A DNA stretch of 64,000 nucleotides from Anoplopoma fimbria (taxonomy: Eukaryota; Chordata; Actinopteri; Perciformes; Anoplopomatidae). A program made the position numbers and the translations under genes. Below, piece by piece: positions 50,213 through 62,702 of this stretch. How positions within the stretch are numbered: position 1 is the first letter of the stretch; every line of letters starts with the position of its first letter. Location of the stretch: assembly GCF_027596085.1 (NCBI RefSeq), contig NC_072467.1:13943976-14007975 (forward strand). The letters run 5' to 3'. A model generated the notes under the pieces. It was not told where the DNA came from, searched no databases, and saw nothing but the letters and a program-made list of their open reading frames with translations.

Positions 50213-50475
50213 GTATAGTGCAGAGGCAAATTACTACGAAAACAATAATTGCAACAGACTAATACGAATATAATAAGTGCTACAAACTACTACGAATAGG
50301 ATAAGTGCAGTAAACGAATACGAATTCAATAAGTGCAGCGAACTGATACGAATACAATAAGTGCTACAAACTACTACGAATAGGATAAGTGCAGTAAACG
50401 AATACGAATTCAATAAGTGCAGCGAACTGATACGAATACAGTAAGTGCAACAACTAATGCGAATGCAATAAGTGC
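50213..50475. repeat. 84-bp tandem repeat in L2 3' UTR
   Basis: Higher-order units of 84 bases start at 50263, 50347 and 50431, each made of about three 27-30-base subunits of the type tacgaatacaataagtgc. The first two full units are nearly identical. Confidence 0.9.
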
Positions 50476-50765
50476 TACGAGGAAGGCTCAGGGTAGTACT
50501 TCTTGAAGAGGTGAGTTTTCAGCCTGCGCCGAAAGATGGGCAGCGACTCTGCTGTCCTGACGTCGGTGGGGAGTTCATTCCACCACTGAGGGGCCAGGAC
50601 AGAAAAAAGCTGTGACCGGGTGGATCGGCCGCAGGGACCTCTGAGCGACGGGGCAACCAATCGCCCCGAGGCAGCAGAGCGAAGTGGTCGGGCGGGGGTG
50701 TAGGGCTTGACCAAGGCCTGGAGATAGGAAGGAGCTGTTCCTTTCACTGCCCTGTAGGCTAGCAC
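50475..50765 (-). pseudogene. L2 reverse transcriptase C-terminal fragment
   Basis: Reads MLAYRAVKGTAPSYLQALV, then PLRSAASGRLVAP, APQWWNELPTDVRTA and FRRRLKTHLFKKYYPEPSS before a stop. This is the terminal 'APSYL...LRS...LW..LP...R...FK..LKT.LF' region of L2-like RTs. The frame is intact but lacks the catalytic part. Confidence 0.85.
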
Positions 50766-50822
50766 CAGAGTCTTAAACTGGATGCGAGCTCTTACAGGGA
50801 GCCAGTGTAGAGAACGGAGAAG

Positions 50823-50995
50823 GGAAGTTGTCTACCATAGGTGCCTCCAAAAGGGCAGATCATCCATGTTTTCTATACTGGAATAACACCCTAAAAGGCA
50901 CTTTATCATAATTTCTCCACTGGAAGGTCATCCAAGAAATCATTGCATCATGTTTTCTCCACTGGAGTTTCACCCAAGAGGGGACTGTTTTATCT
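50823..50995 (+). repeat. 42-bp degenerate minisatellite, left part
   Basis: Units catgttttctccactggaag followed by a gcatccaagagggcac-like half start at 50865, 50907 and 50949. Similar units reappear at 51448-51525. Confidence 0.7.
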
Positions 50996-51047
50996 GCTGT
51001 AGAGGTATCCAAGGGAGCACTTGTCAGGATCTGTATCCTCATTCAAT

Positions 51048-51300
51048 AAAAGTTACTCCTCATTTTTCATGGGTCCAGCAACAACTGTCAATTTCCGATA
51101 GTTACATGCATACAGTCTTTTCAAAATAAACTTCCATCTTCAAAGGAAATAACAGGAAAATAATGTGAAATACTTAGTAAGGTTTAGGTAACAAAGCTAT
51201 TTAGTTAGGTTTATGAAAAGATCATGAAATAGTTAGGTTTAGGCAACAATATTACTTGGTTATTTTTAGGAAAATATCATGGTTTTGGTTTAAGTTTGAC
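51048..51300 (+). repeat. Dispersed 'gttactcctcatttttca' element
   Basis: Begins aaaagttactcctcattttt, continues with gtcaatttccgatagttaca and cagtcttttcaaaataaac, and ends in repeated ggtttaggcaacaa units. It is the same family as 46490, 53300, 54966 and 60100, and it separates the two halves of the 42-bp minisatellite. Confidence 0.65.
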
Positions 51301-51447
51301 CTGCTAAGGTCTTTGTGGTCTTCATTCTCCCTGCTTCCCGATTAGGTGGATTACATACGAATTGACTCTGTTTGACATCTACGAAATTAAAGCGCATTCA
51401 TTTTTGTTGGCATAGCTGCTAACAATGTATGAGAATGGCCTAGTGTT

Positions 51448-51525
51448 CTCCACTGGAAGGGCTGCCTAGAGGACACTTCACCATGTTTTCTCTACTGTAG
51501 GCGCATCAAAGAGGGCACTTTCACC
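51448..51525 (+). repeat. 42-bp degenerate minisatellite, right part
   Basis: Two further units (ttctccactggaagggctgc and catgttttctctactgtagg) of the array at 50823. Confidence 0.65.
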
Positions 51526-51613
51526 TCTTTTCATTTCGGTACCAAAATCCTCTCTGTAAACACTCCTTCAACCCTGACCACCCCTGCTGACTCCACTACT
51601 GGCTCTATGTATA

Positions 51614-51695
51614 GATGCCCTCCCAGTCATGTCGAATTTCCGTTCGTGAGCTGTCTAGCTCACGAACGGAAATTCGACATGACTGGGAGGGCATC
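51614..51695. repeat. Perfect 39-bp-arm palindrome
   Basis: Arms 51614-51652 and 51657-51695 are exact reverse complements (left arm begins gatgccctcccagtcatgtc), with a four-base loop gtct. No mismatches. Outside the arms the symmetry stops abruptly. Confidence 0.98.
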
Positions 51696-51726
51696 AAAGT
51701 ATGCTGTGATATTGTATTACAGTGAT

Positions 51727-52025
51727 AACATTACATTACATTACAGTCATTTAGCAGACGCTTTTATCCAAAGCGACTTACAATCAGTAGTATATTACAT
51801 ATCATTCACCCATTCACACACTGATGACAGGCTACCATCAAGGTGCCTCCATCAGACTCTAACTAACATTCATGCAACATCCAGTCCACACCGATGGCAA
51901 GCCTTCGGGAGCAACTTGGGGTTAAGTGTCTTGCCCAAGGACACATCAACTGCCGAAGCCGGGTATCGAACCACCGACCCTCTGATTGGAGAACTACCTT
52001 GCTCTCCACTACGCCACAGCCGCCA
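51727..52025 (-). mobile_element. tRNA-headed SINE with L2-type tail
   Basis: Read on the minus strand: the head tggcgtagtggagagcaagg with B-box ggttcgatacc, the core gtgtccttgggcaagacact, a spacer ending gtgtgtgaatgggtgaatg, then a tail matching the L2 terminus at 50045 (gtaagtcgctttggataaaa) and (TAATG)n. Such shared tails let a SINE be copied by the LINE's reverse transcriptase. Confidence 0.88.
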
Positions 52026-53282
52026 CTGATAAGCATGTAACTGTAACTGTGAGTACACTCCCACTACGTGGGCAGCTAAATCAGCAAAGTTAGTGCAACT
52101 CTTACAATGGACAAAAATGGGCAACTATGATTACCTTATTTAATCATTATCGGTAATTCTCATGCATCTAGGCCTCATCTTTCCTTCAGGTCTGTCCAAG
52201 TTAACTGAGGTCTAAAACATGTCTGGACTCTTCTTCTCCCAGGACAGAAGGTTCTCCAGCTGTCGCCTGGTTGTAATCCCCAAAAGCCCTCCCCACGTTC
52301 TCCTTTATCCAACGCAACAACTACACCCCACACATTATGTGGCTTTGACAGTAAATCATGAAGCGATGACAGTTGTCATTCATCTGCTTAAGCCTGCCTG
52401 CAGCAGGTGTTTTGAAGTCACCATGCTGATAAGTTGACAGTTAAAAGGCCGGAGAGATCAACACTACAGAAAACAACGGATTCTGTTTCATTCAAAGTGT
52501 GCGGTAGAAAACAGATATAAAGGCAAATGGAAATGAAGCAGACACTAATTAGAGATAAATGCCTTAAAGCTGCTTCACAAGTTGCCAAGGGTGTGCGTAA
52601 AGTAACTATTTCTTCAGATAAAAAGTTACAGAATGCATAATTTGACAAGATTTATGACAGTTTTAGGCTTTATTAAGTCTTTTAAAAGGGGGGTGTTTAT
52701 AACTTTATTGTCTAATTCCAAGCAAACTAATTTGAATTGGCACCATCCAGTTCTATTGTATTGTGGTAAGCTTTGAAATCCTCATCCACCTGGCATGCGG
52801 TTACGTTATCAACTGCTCCCTGTCTTTTTGCACTGTGTGCAGTGCATTGGCCAGGACAGAAGCATGCATTTAGAGTGGCTTATAGGAAAGCGGGTGAAGC
52901 TGTGACCACCTGTGTGGATAAAGGCTGGGAGTGAATCCAACGCCCATCAGCCAAGATCTTTGTTGAAGCGGGCTTACACTCTGTCACATATTATACTATC
53001 ACGTATTGGATGCTACAGGAGTGTTTTTCTGTAAGCAGGTCCAGTGGACAAACTCGCAATAATGAGTTGTCAGAACTTACGTAATAAACAGAGAGGCATG
53101 TTTATATGTTTTAAATGGCAGCTTAGGAGTGAGTGCCTCAACTAATGCAGCTGCTCTCCATATGTCATGTATTGTAAAGACGGTGTTGGTCCATTTTCAC
53201 TCTAAACTCTTCAAATACTGGTGCACCGTTAGTGGCCCTCCGTTTCAAACTTTGACGCTCTAGGTACCCCTCTAACGTCAGT
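52026..53282. other. agbl1 intron, nothing supported
   Basis: No supported exon or recognised element. Confidence 0.4.
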
Positions 53283-53425
53283 TTTTGGACTTATCAGGGA
53301 TGGCATGTCAGTTTCCACTTGTTACATGCATATTGTCTTTTCAAATATACTTCCAACTTAACTATAGTTTTAAGGTTTACGTATGCAACAAAAGGCCTTT
53401 GTTGAAAAATATTGGTTTGGGTTGT
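53283..53425 (+). repeat. Fragment of dispersed 'gttactcctcatttttca' element
   Basis: Keeps the gtcagtttccacttgttaca and tgtcttttcaaatatacttc blocks and one gtttacgtatgcaacaaaa unit. Confidence 0.45.
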
Positions 53426-54605
53426 ACTATGGAAGTTTTTAATGTAAAATACGTTTTTTTTGTGCGTTAAGTAAGTAAAATATGTAACGCACATAGGTAA
53501 AATAAGTAAACTTTGACTTGGACACAAACAGCGGTCTGCTTTGACCGTCTAATACTGATGTAATTGGTTAACACTGAATTTAGTTTATGGATTGGTATGT
53601 TTAGTTTAGTTTTTAGTTTTTGGTTCAGGTCTCATATAGATGCCAAAGGACGGAGGGGAAAAAATGGTGGTATTTGAGTTTGGAATAACAAATGATTTGT
53701 TGTACAGTTGGTCCGTCTATCCAACACGTCCGTTTCACACCTGTTTGGGTCCAAGAGAAAAAATTATACATTTTTGCATTTTATTTCTGCATTTAGTTCT
53801 TTTTACTAATGACCCAAGAGAAGAAAACATGACGTTATACAGACTGATAGGAAACTTATTGATTAGACAGTTTTGGCTATTCAATCTGCATCATCCGGAC
53901 CCACTTTGGGAAATCAAATTCCAGTGACTGACAGAATTTGTTGCAGCACTTTAATGCTTGTGATGTGCATATTTATGTTCTTTGGTTTCAAAAATATTGA
54001 CTGGCTTTCTCTGACCTGTGCTCTGAAAAGGAGATTACTTTTTGTAATGAATGTTTATCATTTGACTTTGATGATAAATATGCCTACCAGGATGTGCTCT
54101 TAAATGTCTGGAGTAATAGCAGCCTCATGCGTTGACCACAAATACACCAATACCAACAAACACTGCTCAAAGGCCATAATCATCCTTGTTGGTTTTAGTG
54201 GCCATGATTTTGTGGCTATAGCTAGGATAACCAAAGTAAAGAAGGCTGAGCCAAGGTTTGTGGTTTAAAGATCTTACAAATTCCTTTGTATACAATTGTA
54301 TAAAAAAATCAACAGTGGGATGGAGTATGTTCAGTGTGTATGTTCATTTATATTATTCTTAGAAATGTTACAGACGTCCAAACATGCACCAACAATAGGA
54401 TTAATTCTGACTCTCTTTGGCCCCATGGGGGAGAGAAATTAAAGATATGCATGGCTCACCAGGATGAAATGAAACGTGATGCAATAAAAACTGGGAAATT
54501 AAATTGAAAAGAATAAATGCTGTGAACGGAGATACAAGTTCACAAGAATGAATAGAATGAAAAAAGATCTCATCACCAAAACAAGATTTATGAACTAAAG
54601 CTTGA

Positions 54606-54800
54606 TTGGAAGAAATTATTAGCGGCATATTAGGCAAGTCTAAAGTAAATAATCCATCCTTCATAGAGTCAGATGGTACATTCATAAGAAAGCCCCTCAG
54701 TATTGCTAGCTGTCTAAATGATTTCTTTATTGAATTTGTTGACACGCTAAGACATAATATGAATACCTCAAATGGTGAATTATCGAACTCATGTAAAGTT
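54606..54800 (+). mobile_element. LINE fragment (endonuclease-RT linker)
   Basis: The frame EEIISGILGKSKVNNPSF, IESDGTFIRKP, LSIASCLNDFFIEFVDTLR resembles the 'LLGKSK..PSFI...G..I..P..IA..FN.FF...V..LR' linker before the reverse transcriptase in several teleost LINEs. It starts at a TTG codon and lacks endonuclease and RT, so it is a relic. Confidence 0.6.
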
Positions 54801-54965
54801 CATCATGAGAAAAAAAGGTAAAAAAACTTCTGATCTCAGTAAAAAATGACTAGAATACATAGCGTACATAGGACACACAAACAACAAGAAAGGCATTATC
54901 ATTGCATGCAATAGGACTTTGCAATTGTTTTTGGCAATTATCAACGTATCCTTGTATGATATCTT

Positions 54966-55160
54966 ACAAAAAGTTACTCCTCATTTTTCAAGTGTTTTCC
55001 TGCAAACGCCAGCGACACGTGTCAATTTCTGTTCGTTACATAAAAACAGTCTTTTCAATATAAAGTCCTGCCTTCCCAGGAAACAACTCAGTTAGGTTAA
55101 GGCAACAAAACGACTTGGTTAAGTTAAGGAAAAGGTCGTTGTTGGGATCATAAAAAGTAC
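54966..55160 (+). repeat. Dispersed 'gttactcctcatttttca' element
   Basis: aaaaagttactcctcatttt, gtgtcaatttctgttcgtta, cagtcttttcaatataaagt and ggttaaggcaacaaaacgac occur in the same order as at 51048. Confidence 0.65.
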
Positions 55161-56188
55161 GGAAGGGCTGTCACTGAAGCACCCAAGTTACCTGACAAAT
55201 AAAAAAACATTGACTTCTCATTTCACATGGGAGACGAACGATGGTCTCCTAGGTAAAAGATCTGTGTTTATTTTGCGTTTTTTATACTTCCTCGTTCATT
55301 ATTATGTGGATAACTTAAGATTTGTTTTGTGGGATATATACAAATGTCTTTCATTTATTTTTCGGAGGTATGGCTTGATGAGACCAGCCTGATATGCCAT
55401 TTGGTGAGACTGGGATGAATTCACACACATGTTAGGATTGAGGGCGCCATTTCACCAGGCCCTGTCAGAGACATGCTGAGCCGAAACCTAAAGTGCTCTG
55501 CGTTGTATTTGGCTGCAGAAGTAGGTGGCAGGATGCTACAGATGGTAAATAGGTACATTTGACATAGCTTGCTCCATAATCACAGATGCGGTTACCTCTG
55601 TGTTTAGCGACTGTCTCTCATTACAGTAACTCATCACAACTCTGCACTGTTAGCCCCTATTTAAACGGGTAGATTGTTGGCCACTGGCGAAGGCCTCTTC
55701 ATTCAACACACATTCTAATGAGGGTGATGTTTAGCCAACCAAACAGATTTCTGTTGGAGCAGCAGAAATTTAATCAGCCACATATACCAGTGCACCTTCA
55801 GTCACAGTGAGACCAATTTGAACATTTGGATGGGAAACTCTGGGTAGATCGGGTGGTCCATCAGCATGTGGTGTAAATGAGACATCAGATAGGCCCATGA
55901 AAACCTAGATCCTTACAGCTTCTTACACATGCGTTTGTTGAGGGGAACGGCTGGGCATTTATTTATTTTTTCGCCCTCACACTCAAAAAGGATTGAGGGG
56001 CTCCATCATGATAGATACTCGCCACTTGGGGCCACTTTCGTTCTTTGAGTATGTGCTGAACCTACAAAGAAAAATAACTTGTATATAGGCCACCAAAGAG
56101 TGCATTTCAGTGCATTGTTGGGGATTGAGGTTCGCATTATTTTGCAATCATTGTATATTTTCTGTAGTGGTATCTTTTGTCTCTGCAG
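55161..56188. other. agbl1 intron, nothing supported
   Basis: No exon or recognised repeat before the next agbl1 exon. Confidence 0.45.
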
Positions 56189-56252
56189 AATGCCGGAGAT
56201 GTGGAAAGCACCTTAAATATCCTCAATGTCCTGGATGAACTTCTGTCTGCTG
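56189..56252 (+). CDS. agbl1: agbl1 exon: NAGDVESTLNIL
   Basis: Acceptor ttgtctctgcag, donor GTAAGC. Joined in phase 0 after TLQ it reads NAGDVESTLNILNVLDELL then SA, ending in phase 1. The pattern 'STLNIL..L.EL.S' is conserved in the first helical repeat of CCP1 and CCP4. Confidence 0.85.
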
Positions 56253-56938
56253 GTAAGCTCAGATCAGCTTCTAACAAACTAAACTGCATTTTAAGTTTTC
56301 TGCAGCAGTAAACACAAGGACAGTGTAAAGTTGAACCATTGTGGTTCGTCCAGAATTCAATTTATTTCTGTCAACCTAAAAGAAAGAAAGACCATTCAGA
56401 CATATAGATCAGTCCTCTCGGGCATTGTACAGGACCAAATCAAGCTTTTGGTAGAGTAATGGTGGTTTTCAGCTCTCAATTGACGTTAAAGTCACATGCT
56501 TGAGTCTGTTCCTGCTTTTATCCACATCAGACACACTTGTTATTCCACTGGCATTCCTTAGGTTTTTAATGTGCAATTTAAAAGTTCCTCTGGAAGGAAG
56601 GTTGCTAGAAAAACACTCACATATTGAACAGTACTGGATTTTTCCTACACTCCCATCTGCTGTGGATGGAAACCACCTCAAATCAAGACTGAAAGTCAAC
56701 ACTTAAGCCTCAAACACTGTGTTTTATTTCCAATCCAATGTGCTTCTGGAGCCAACAACAACAAAAATATGTGTCAGTCCTAATACCACTGAAAAGACAA
56801 GTCCGCCCCTCCATACTTCCCTTTAATTCCAACTGGTTTTCTCTGCCCAACAAAGCATTTTTTTTGTTTGCAGTTGTTTTTTTTCTGTGGAATTCTTTTT
56901 AGCATGGGACACACTGGTATACATCTCTATTTATTCAG

Positions 56939-57085
56939 GTACAGATCGTCGGATCCATTACATGATCAGTAAAGGTGGTAGCGAGGCCTTGCTCACTGCT
57001 CTGGTCAACACTGGCCGCAGTTTCAGCCCCAACTACACCATCCTGCTACCGCTGCTTCACCTGCTGGCTAAAGTTGGACACAGAG
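56939..57085 (+). CDS. agbl1: agbl1 exon: [14 protein letters not shown]
   Basis: The diagnostic exon. Joined in phase 1 it reads [35 protein letters not shown] and [14 protein letters not shown]. The first 19 residues are, to my recollection, identical to human AGBL1, and they differ from CCP1, which has GGGRR and VTKGGSQ here. The acceptor is ctatttattcag and the donor GTGAGG; it ends in phase 1. Confidence 0.93.
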
Positions 57086-57819
57086 GTGAGGATGGATGAA
57101 AAGATGAATAGTAAAAAAGGTTATGGTGATTGATAAAAAAACAAATGTTTGACACTTTCAGCAAATCTTCAGTTACACCAGAGCCACGTTTCTTATAAAG
57201 GTGACCTAATTAGCCTGAACCGGACAAGCTGATTAGATGGCATACTGTAACCACTGGCATATTTTTGCTTAGTCAGCAGGGAATTGCCTCGCCTTATTTT
57301 TTTATCCATCCAAATTAGGCTCTATGATCCCTAAGCACCATCCTTAGCCCATTTTAAAGTCTGTCTTTAACTTTTTGAGATAAACAGTATCCGATAACCG
57401 TCAGGCTGGCTAGTACTTGTTGCCTTTGTTTTGTTGGGTTGGATGGTTAAGGCATGAGGACCAAGATTGGTGAGGGTTAGGCTGAGAATATCAGGGTATT
57501 CCTCCTCAACCATAGTTGTAAAAAGAAGATTGCAACCGGGAAGTTCTGTTGACTGAGGTACTCGTCATTGCAGCAGAGGATAAGAGAGAAACCTCTAGAT
57601 TGAAGTCTCCGGCACTCAGTCTTAGGCCAAAAACAAAAGTGTTATCATTTACTCTAATCTGTCTTTTAATGCCTACATCCATGTTGTAAACAAAACTGCA
57701 TTTGTATCTCAAAAAAGATAGACTAAGTGCGTCAGTTCCTCTCCAAAGCCATATTTGATTTGTTTAAAAATAACTAAATACTCTCGCTACCGACTACTAA
57801 AACATACATTGCATTAAGA

Positions 57820-58130
57820 TATGCACCCACTAGAGCCCTCTGGTCCTCTGGTAGTTGTCTCTTACTTGTTTCTGGATCCGGTGCAAGACCCACAGCAAGG
57901 CTGCTTCTTGCCATTATGGTCCCAGCTTATGGGAAGGCCTGCTAGAGGATGTAAGGGTAGCAGAGAGTGTAAATATATTCAAAAGAAAACTCAAAACACA
58001 CTTTTTTAGTCTGGCTTTTACCTTATTACTGATTCATTATACTATACTTTATTTCACTAATTTAAATGTATATTCTTTTAAATGCTTTTATATATTAAAC
58101 TTGTGTTCTTTTTAATATGTAATGACTATT
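57820..58130 (+). mobile_element. LINE 3' end fragment in agbl1 intron
   Basis: One frame reads HYGPSLWEGLLEDVRVAES, then VNIFKRKLKTHFFSLAFTL. This is the terminal 'LW..LP..VR.A.S...FK.KLKTHLF.LAF' segment of a LINE reverse transcriptase, followed by an AT-rich tail. It lies between two agbl1 exons in the sense orientation. Confidence 0.75.
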
Positions 58131-58391
58131 GCCATATATTTCAATAGGTAATTAGTATCAGAATATTTTTTTAAAGTAACCCTCCCAATCCTACATTTCT
58201 GAAAATATGTGTGGTCGTGGTAGTAATTCACTAGTAGTTCACTTGATCCAGCTCATGTGAGTGTGAGCTGGATCAGTGAGTCAAAGAATGATCAATATTG
58301 AGCTCCTAAACTACAATATATGCTGTCTACACATTTGGTTACTCTGTCTACACATTCATGAATACATTCAATGTGTGTGTCTTTTCTGCAG

Positions 58392-58523
58392 ACCGGCGTA
58401 TAGGTGTGAAGGCAGAGGACGCTGGAGCTGCGCTGCTGACTCTGAATCTGCTCAGACACAACGTCAAACATGCCAGGAGGGCCGCAGCCTGTCTCTGGGT
58501 GATCCAAGTATTCTCTTCATCAG
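58392..58523 (+). CDS. agbl1: agbl1 exon: DRRIGVKAEDAGAALLTL
   Basis: Acceptor tgtcttttctgcag, donor GTAGGC. In phase it reads DRRIGVKAEDAGAALLTLN, LLRHNVKHARRAAAC and LWVIQVFSSS, ending in phase 1. CCP1 and CCP4 share the 'K+G.KA....A...TL.L...N......CLW.L+VF..S' pattern here. Confidence 0.9.
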
Positions 58524-58887
58524 GTAGGCATGCACGCATAACTTTTTCCCAAATAGGACACAGCTCTCGTCCACAACTGGACAAGCCTTCCCCAATTCAC
58601 CGGTCTTTAATCTCAAATGTGTCCCAAAAAGGTAGCCAAAGTAAGGAACGCAAACACACACACTAATTTTGTTACTTCTATCTTTGTGAGGACCATCTAC
58701 CACACTATTCATTCCCTATCCCCTAAACCTGACCTTTTCCCAAGGCTAAGCTGAACCTCGAAACCAAGTCTTACCTTCAAGAGGCCTTTGAAGAAGAGAG
58801 GATAGGCCAAAATGTCCTTATTTCTAAAAATGTCCTCACTTTGTGGTTAACACCTTGTTCTGGTCCTTATTATGGAGCAAGTACAAG

Positions 58888-60589
<1,702 letters not shown>

Positions 60590-60683
60590 TTTCTACAGCA
60601 AACCTAATAGGAGCAAACCATGGACTGGATGTTATCTACCGCCTCATCCCCCACTATACCACCCAACATCTGCACGCAATCAA
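60590..60683 (+). CDS. agbl1: agbl1 exon: ANLIGANHGLDVIYRLI
   Basis: Acceptor ttttctttacag, donor GTACGT. In phase with the previous exon it reads VSTANLIGANHGLDVIYRL and IPHYTTQHLHAI, ending in phase 2. It corresponds to the 'GxNGAMELLFKVI.PY' helical repeat of CCP4/CCP1. It is the last agbl1 exon I can find. The rest of the helical region and the M14 peptidase domain must lie beyond 64000. Confidence 0.88.
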
Positions 60684-62380
60684 GTACGTATACCCAGGCT
60701 TTCGGCATTTGATACTGATACCCTTACATCCCTGGATCTCTTGGTGACTTATGCCAGTACAGGAGAACTTGTCTAAAGAAAGTGGTCACAAACAGTCCCT
60801 AGATACTACTGACTTATAGACCGATACCTCCTGCGACCCTGTGTCCTCATATGCCAACATTCAATTTTGGGTTTGCAACACCTCATGCTTAATTTTGCTT
60901 AACTTAGACTTGTTGTGCGTAGACACTTTATGTGTGCCATCCATAGGTAGCAAAAGCAAGATGGTGGGCATTTCAACCAAGTTGTTCCACGGTTGATCCC
61001 GAGACAAGAGTGGACAAGGCACAAATCCTCGTCAAATTTTAGGGTTGTTTATTTATGCAGTAACGTTTGTAGTTTAATATTGAATACAAATTTGTCAAAT
61101 TTTAACAAGTAGTACCTGGTAATCAGGAAGTTCTTGTTCAAAGATATCTGTAATTTATTTTTAAACTTTATTTGGAGTATGTAGCACAAAAAATTCATAG
61201 AGTCCCAAACCTTGAACAATTACATTGTTTGCAATTTTGTGCCTGCACAGCACTGTTCAGGTATTAAAATAAAAAGTTTTATACTTTGTTACACCTTGGA
61301 GACATTATTGCATTATACAGTAAAATTAAAATAGCTAGGGGATATTAAAAATACCGAACAAAAGATTGGGTGCCGGGAGGTTGACAACAGTACAGAACAA
61401 AATGATCACTTAGTCATCACCTCCAAGCGAGCCTCCCAGCCAAAGCTCGAAAGTGTCAGCTAATGTGTAAATGAGTGACAGTCGACGGGGGTTATGGCCC
61501 CTGGCTGACCCACAACATGAAATAAGATCCTTCTCTCAGAACCCACAACCGCACGCAAAGATGGGGAAACTGACATTCAATGACTTGTTGTTTCCAGAGA
61601 AGTTTATTTTTAAGTTACTTGAGCTAGAGTTTGCATCTTACTGGCAAGCAAAGGCCGACATGAACAAAAAAAGTTAATTCTAACTAATGACCTCTTCACG
61701 TTTTTCACCTTTCATTTGATTTCAAATAGTCAGGTTTCAGATACAAATGTTTGCCTTCAGAAGACAATTTTAGTTTTTCATTTTGATTTCCTCAATTTCA
61801 TAATTTTGATGATTGTTTCAGGCATTTCACTTAGAGTGTAAACTACAGACTGCAGCTCTGGCTGGTTAGATGAGCCAGGGTCATCTAACATACATAGATA
61901 CACAGATAAATACATCATGTATCTACGTGGCCTTAAGGTGCCATTCTCATACAAATTCACATCACAAGACACATTTCTTTAAATAACACCATTAAATAAG
62001 CCCGGAAGTACAGCAGTTTTTCTATCGTGATGGCCTAATGATTTTGGCTGACCCCCCACGGCTTTCCTCTAGGACCCTGTGTTTTTTCATATTTGCTGTG
62101 GATATTGGTTATGCCGACAGGACGTTTTTGCGCAGTATCACATCTAGTGCGCCAAAAATCAATCAAAATGTCCACTGTTATGCAAGAAAAAAAAAAAGAA
62201 AATTGGGAACGCAATAGTGAAATTTGCCAGCTTATTTATTGTTGCAAATGCACAATTTCAAGGACAAACATAACATTTAGTTTGCTCCAATACATTTAGG
62301 GTTTTAATCTGTAACTTGGCTGGTTTAGTTAGCTGTTAATTATAGTTGTTTGTTGAGCCTTGTCTGTCTAAACTGTTTTC
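60684..62380. other. agbl1 intron, nothing supported
   Basis: I looked for the next expected CCP exon (a run like LAALLKSKxNxRRAV) and did not find it here or up to the window's end. No recognised repeats. Confidence 0.45.
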
Positions 62381-62439
62381 ACTTCATCATTTTATTGCAT
62401 TAGACACTTGTGTGAAATGGTCATAATTATTGCATGAAT

Positions 62440-62702
62440 TCTTGAGTTTGTCCAAGAACATTTTTTGTCAGGTCACAGTGACCTTGAACTTTGAGCAGTT
62501 CATCCTTGAGTCCAAGTGGACTCCTGTGCCAGATGTAATGGAATTTCCTCAAGGCAATCCTGAGATATCTTTTTTACAAGAACGGTATGGACTTCAGGTC
62601 ACAGTGATCTTTGACCACCGAATACAAAATCCGTTTATCCCGAAACCAAAGTGATTCTCGATATATTACAACAATTGAACGTACGTGGGGTCACAGTGAA
62701 TT
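62440..62702 (+). repeat. Degenerate 'aggtcacagtgacctt' repeat with ERE palindromes
   Basis: About 110-base units beginning aggtcacagtgaccttga and running through ttgagtccaagtggac and tttcctcaaggc. The first unit opens with the 15-base palindrome AGGTCAcagTGACCT at 62470-62484. Weaker versions follow at 62596-62610 (one mismatch) and 62688-62702. The unit is a known-looking dispersed teleost minisatellite (from memory). Confidence 0.7.

Larger units (their letters stand above)
50045..50825 (-). mobile_element. L2-type LINE 3' fragment
   Basis: On the minus strand the end of a reverse transcriptase frame (LHWLPVRARIQFKTLVLAYR onward) is followed by a 3' UTR containing an 84-base tandem array. 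It ends with the gtaagtcgctttggataaaa and gcgtctgctaaatgac terminus and (GTAAT)n. It is a different L2 subfamily from the one at 17.5 kb. The same terminus is shared with the SINE at 51727. Confidence 0.85.

Noticed and set aside
57841..58010. Extra agbl1 exon between 57085 and 58392
   Set aside because: The peptide matches the end of a LINE reverse transcriptase, and the flanking agbl1 exons already join in phase.
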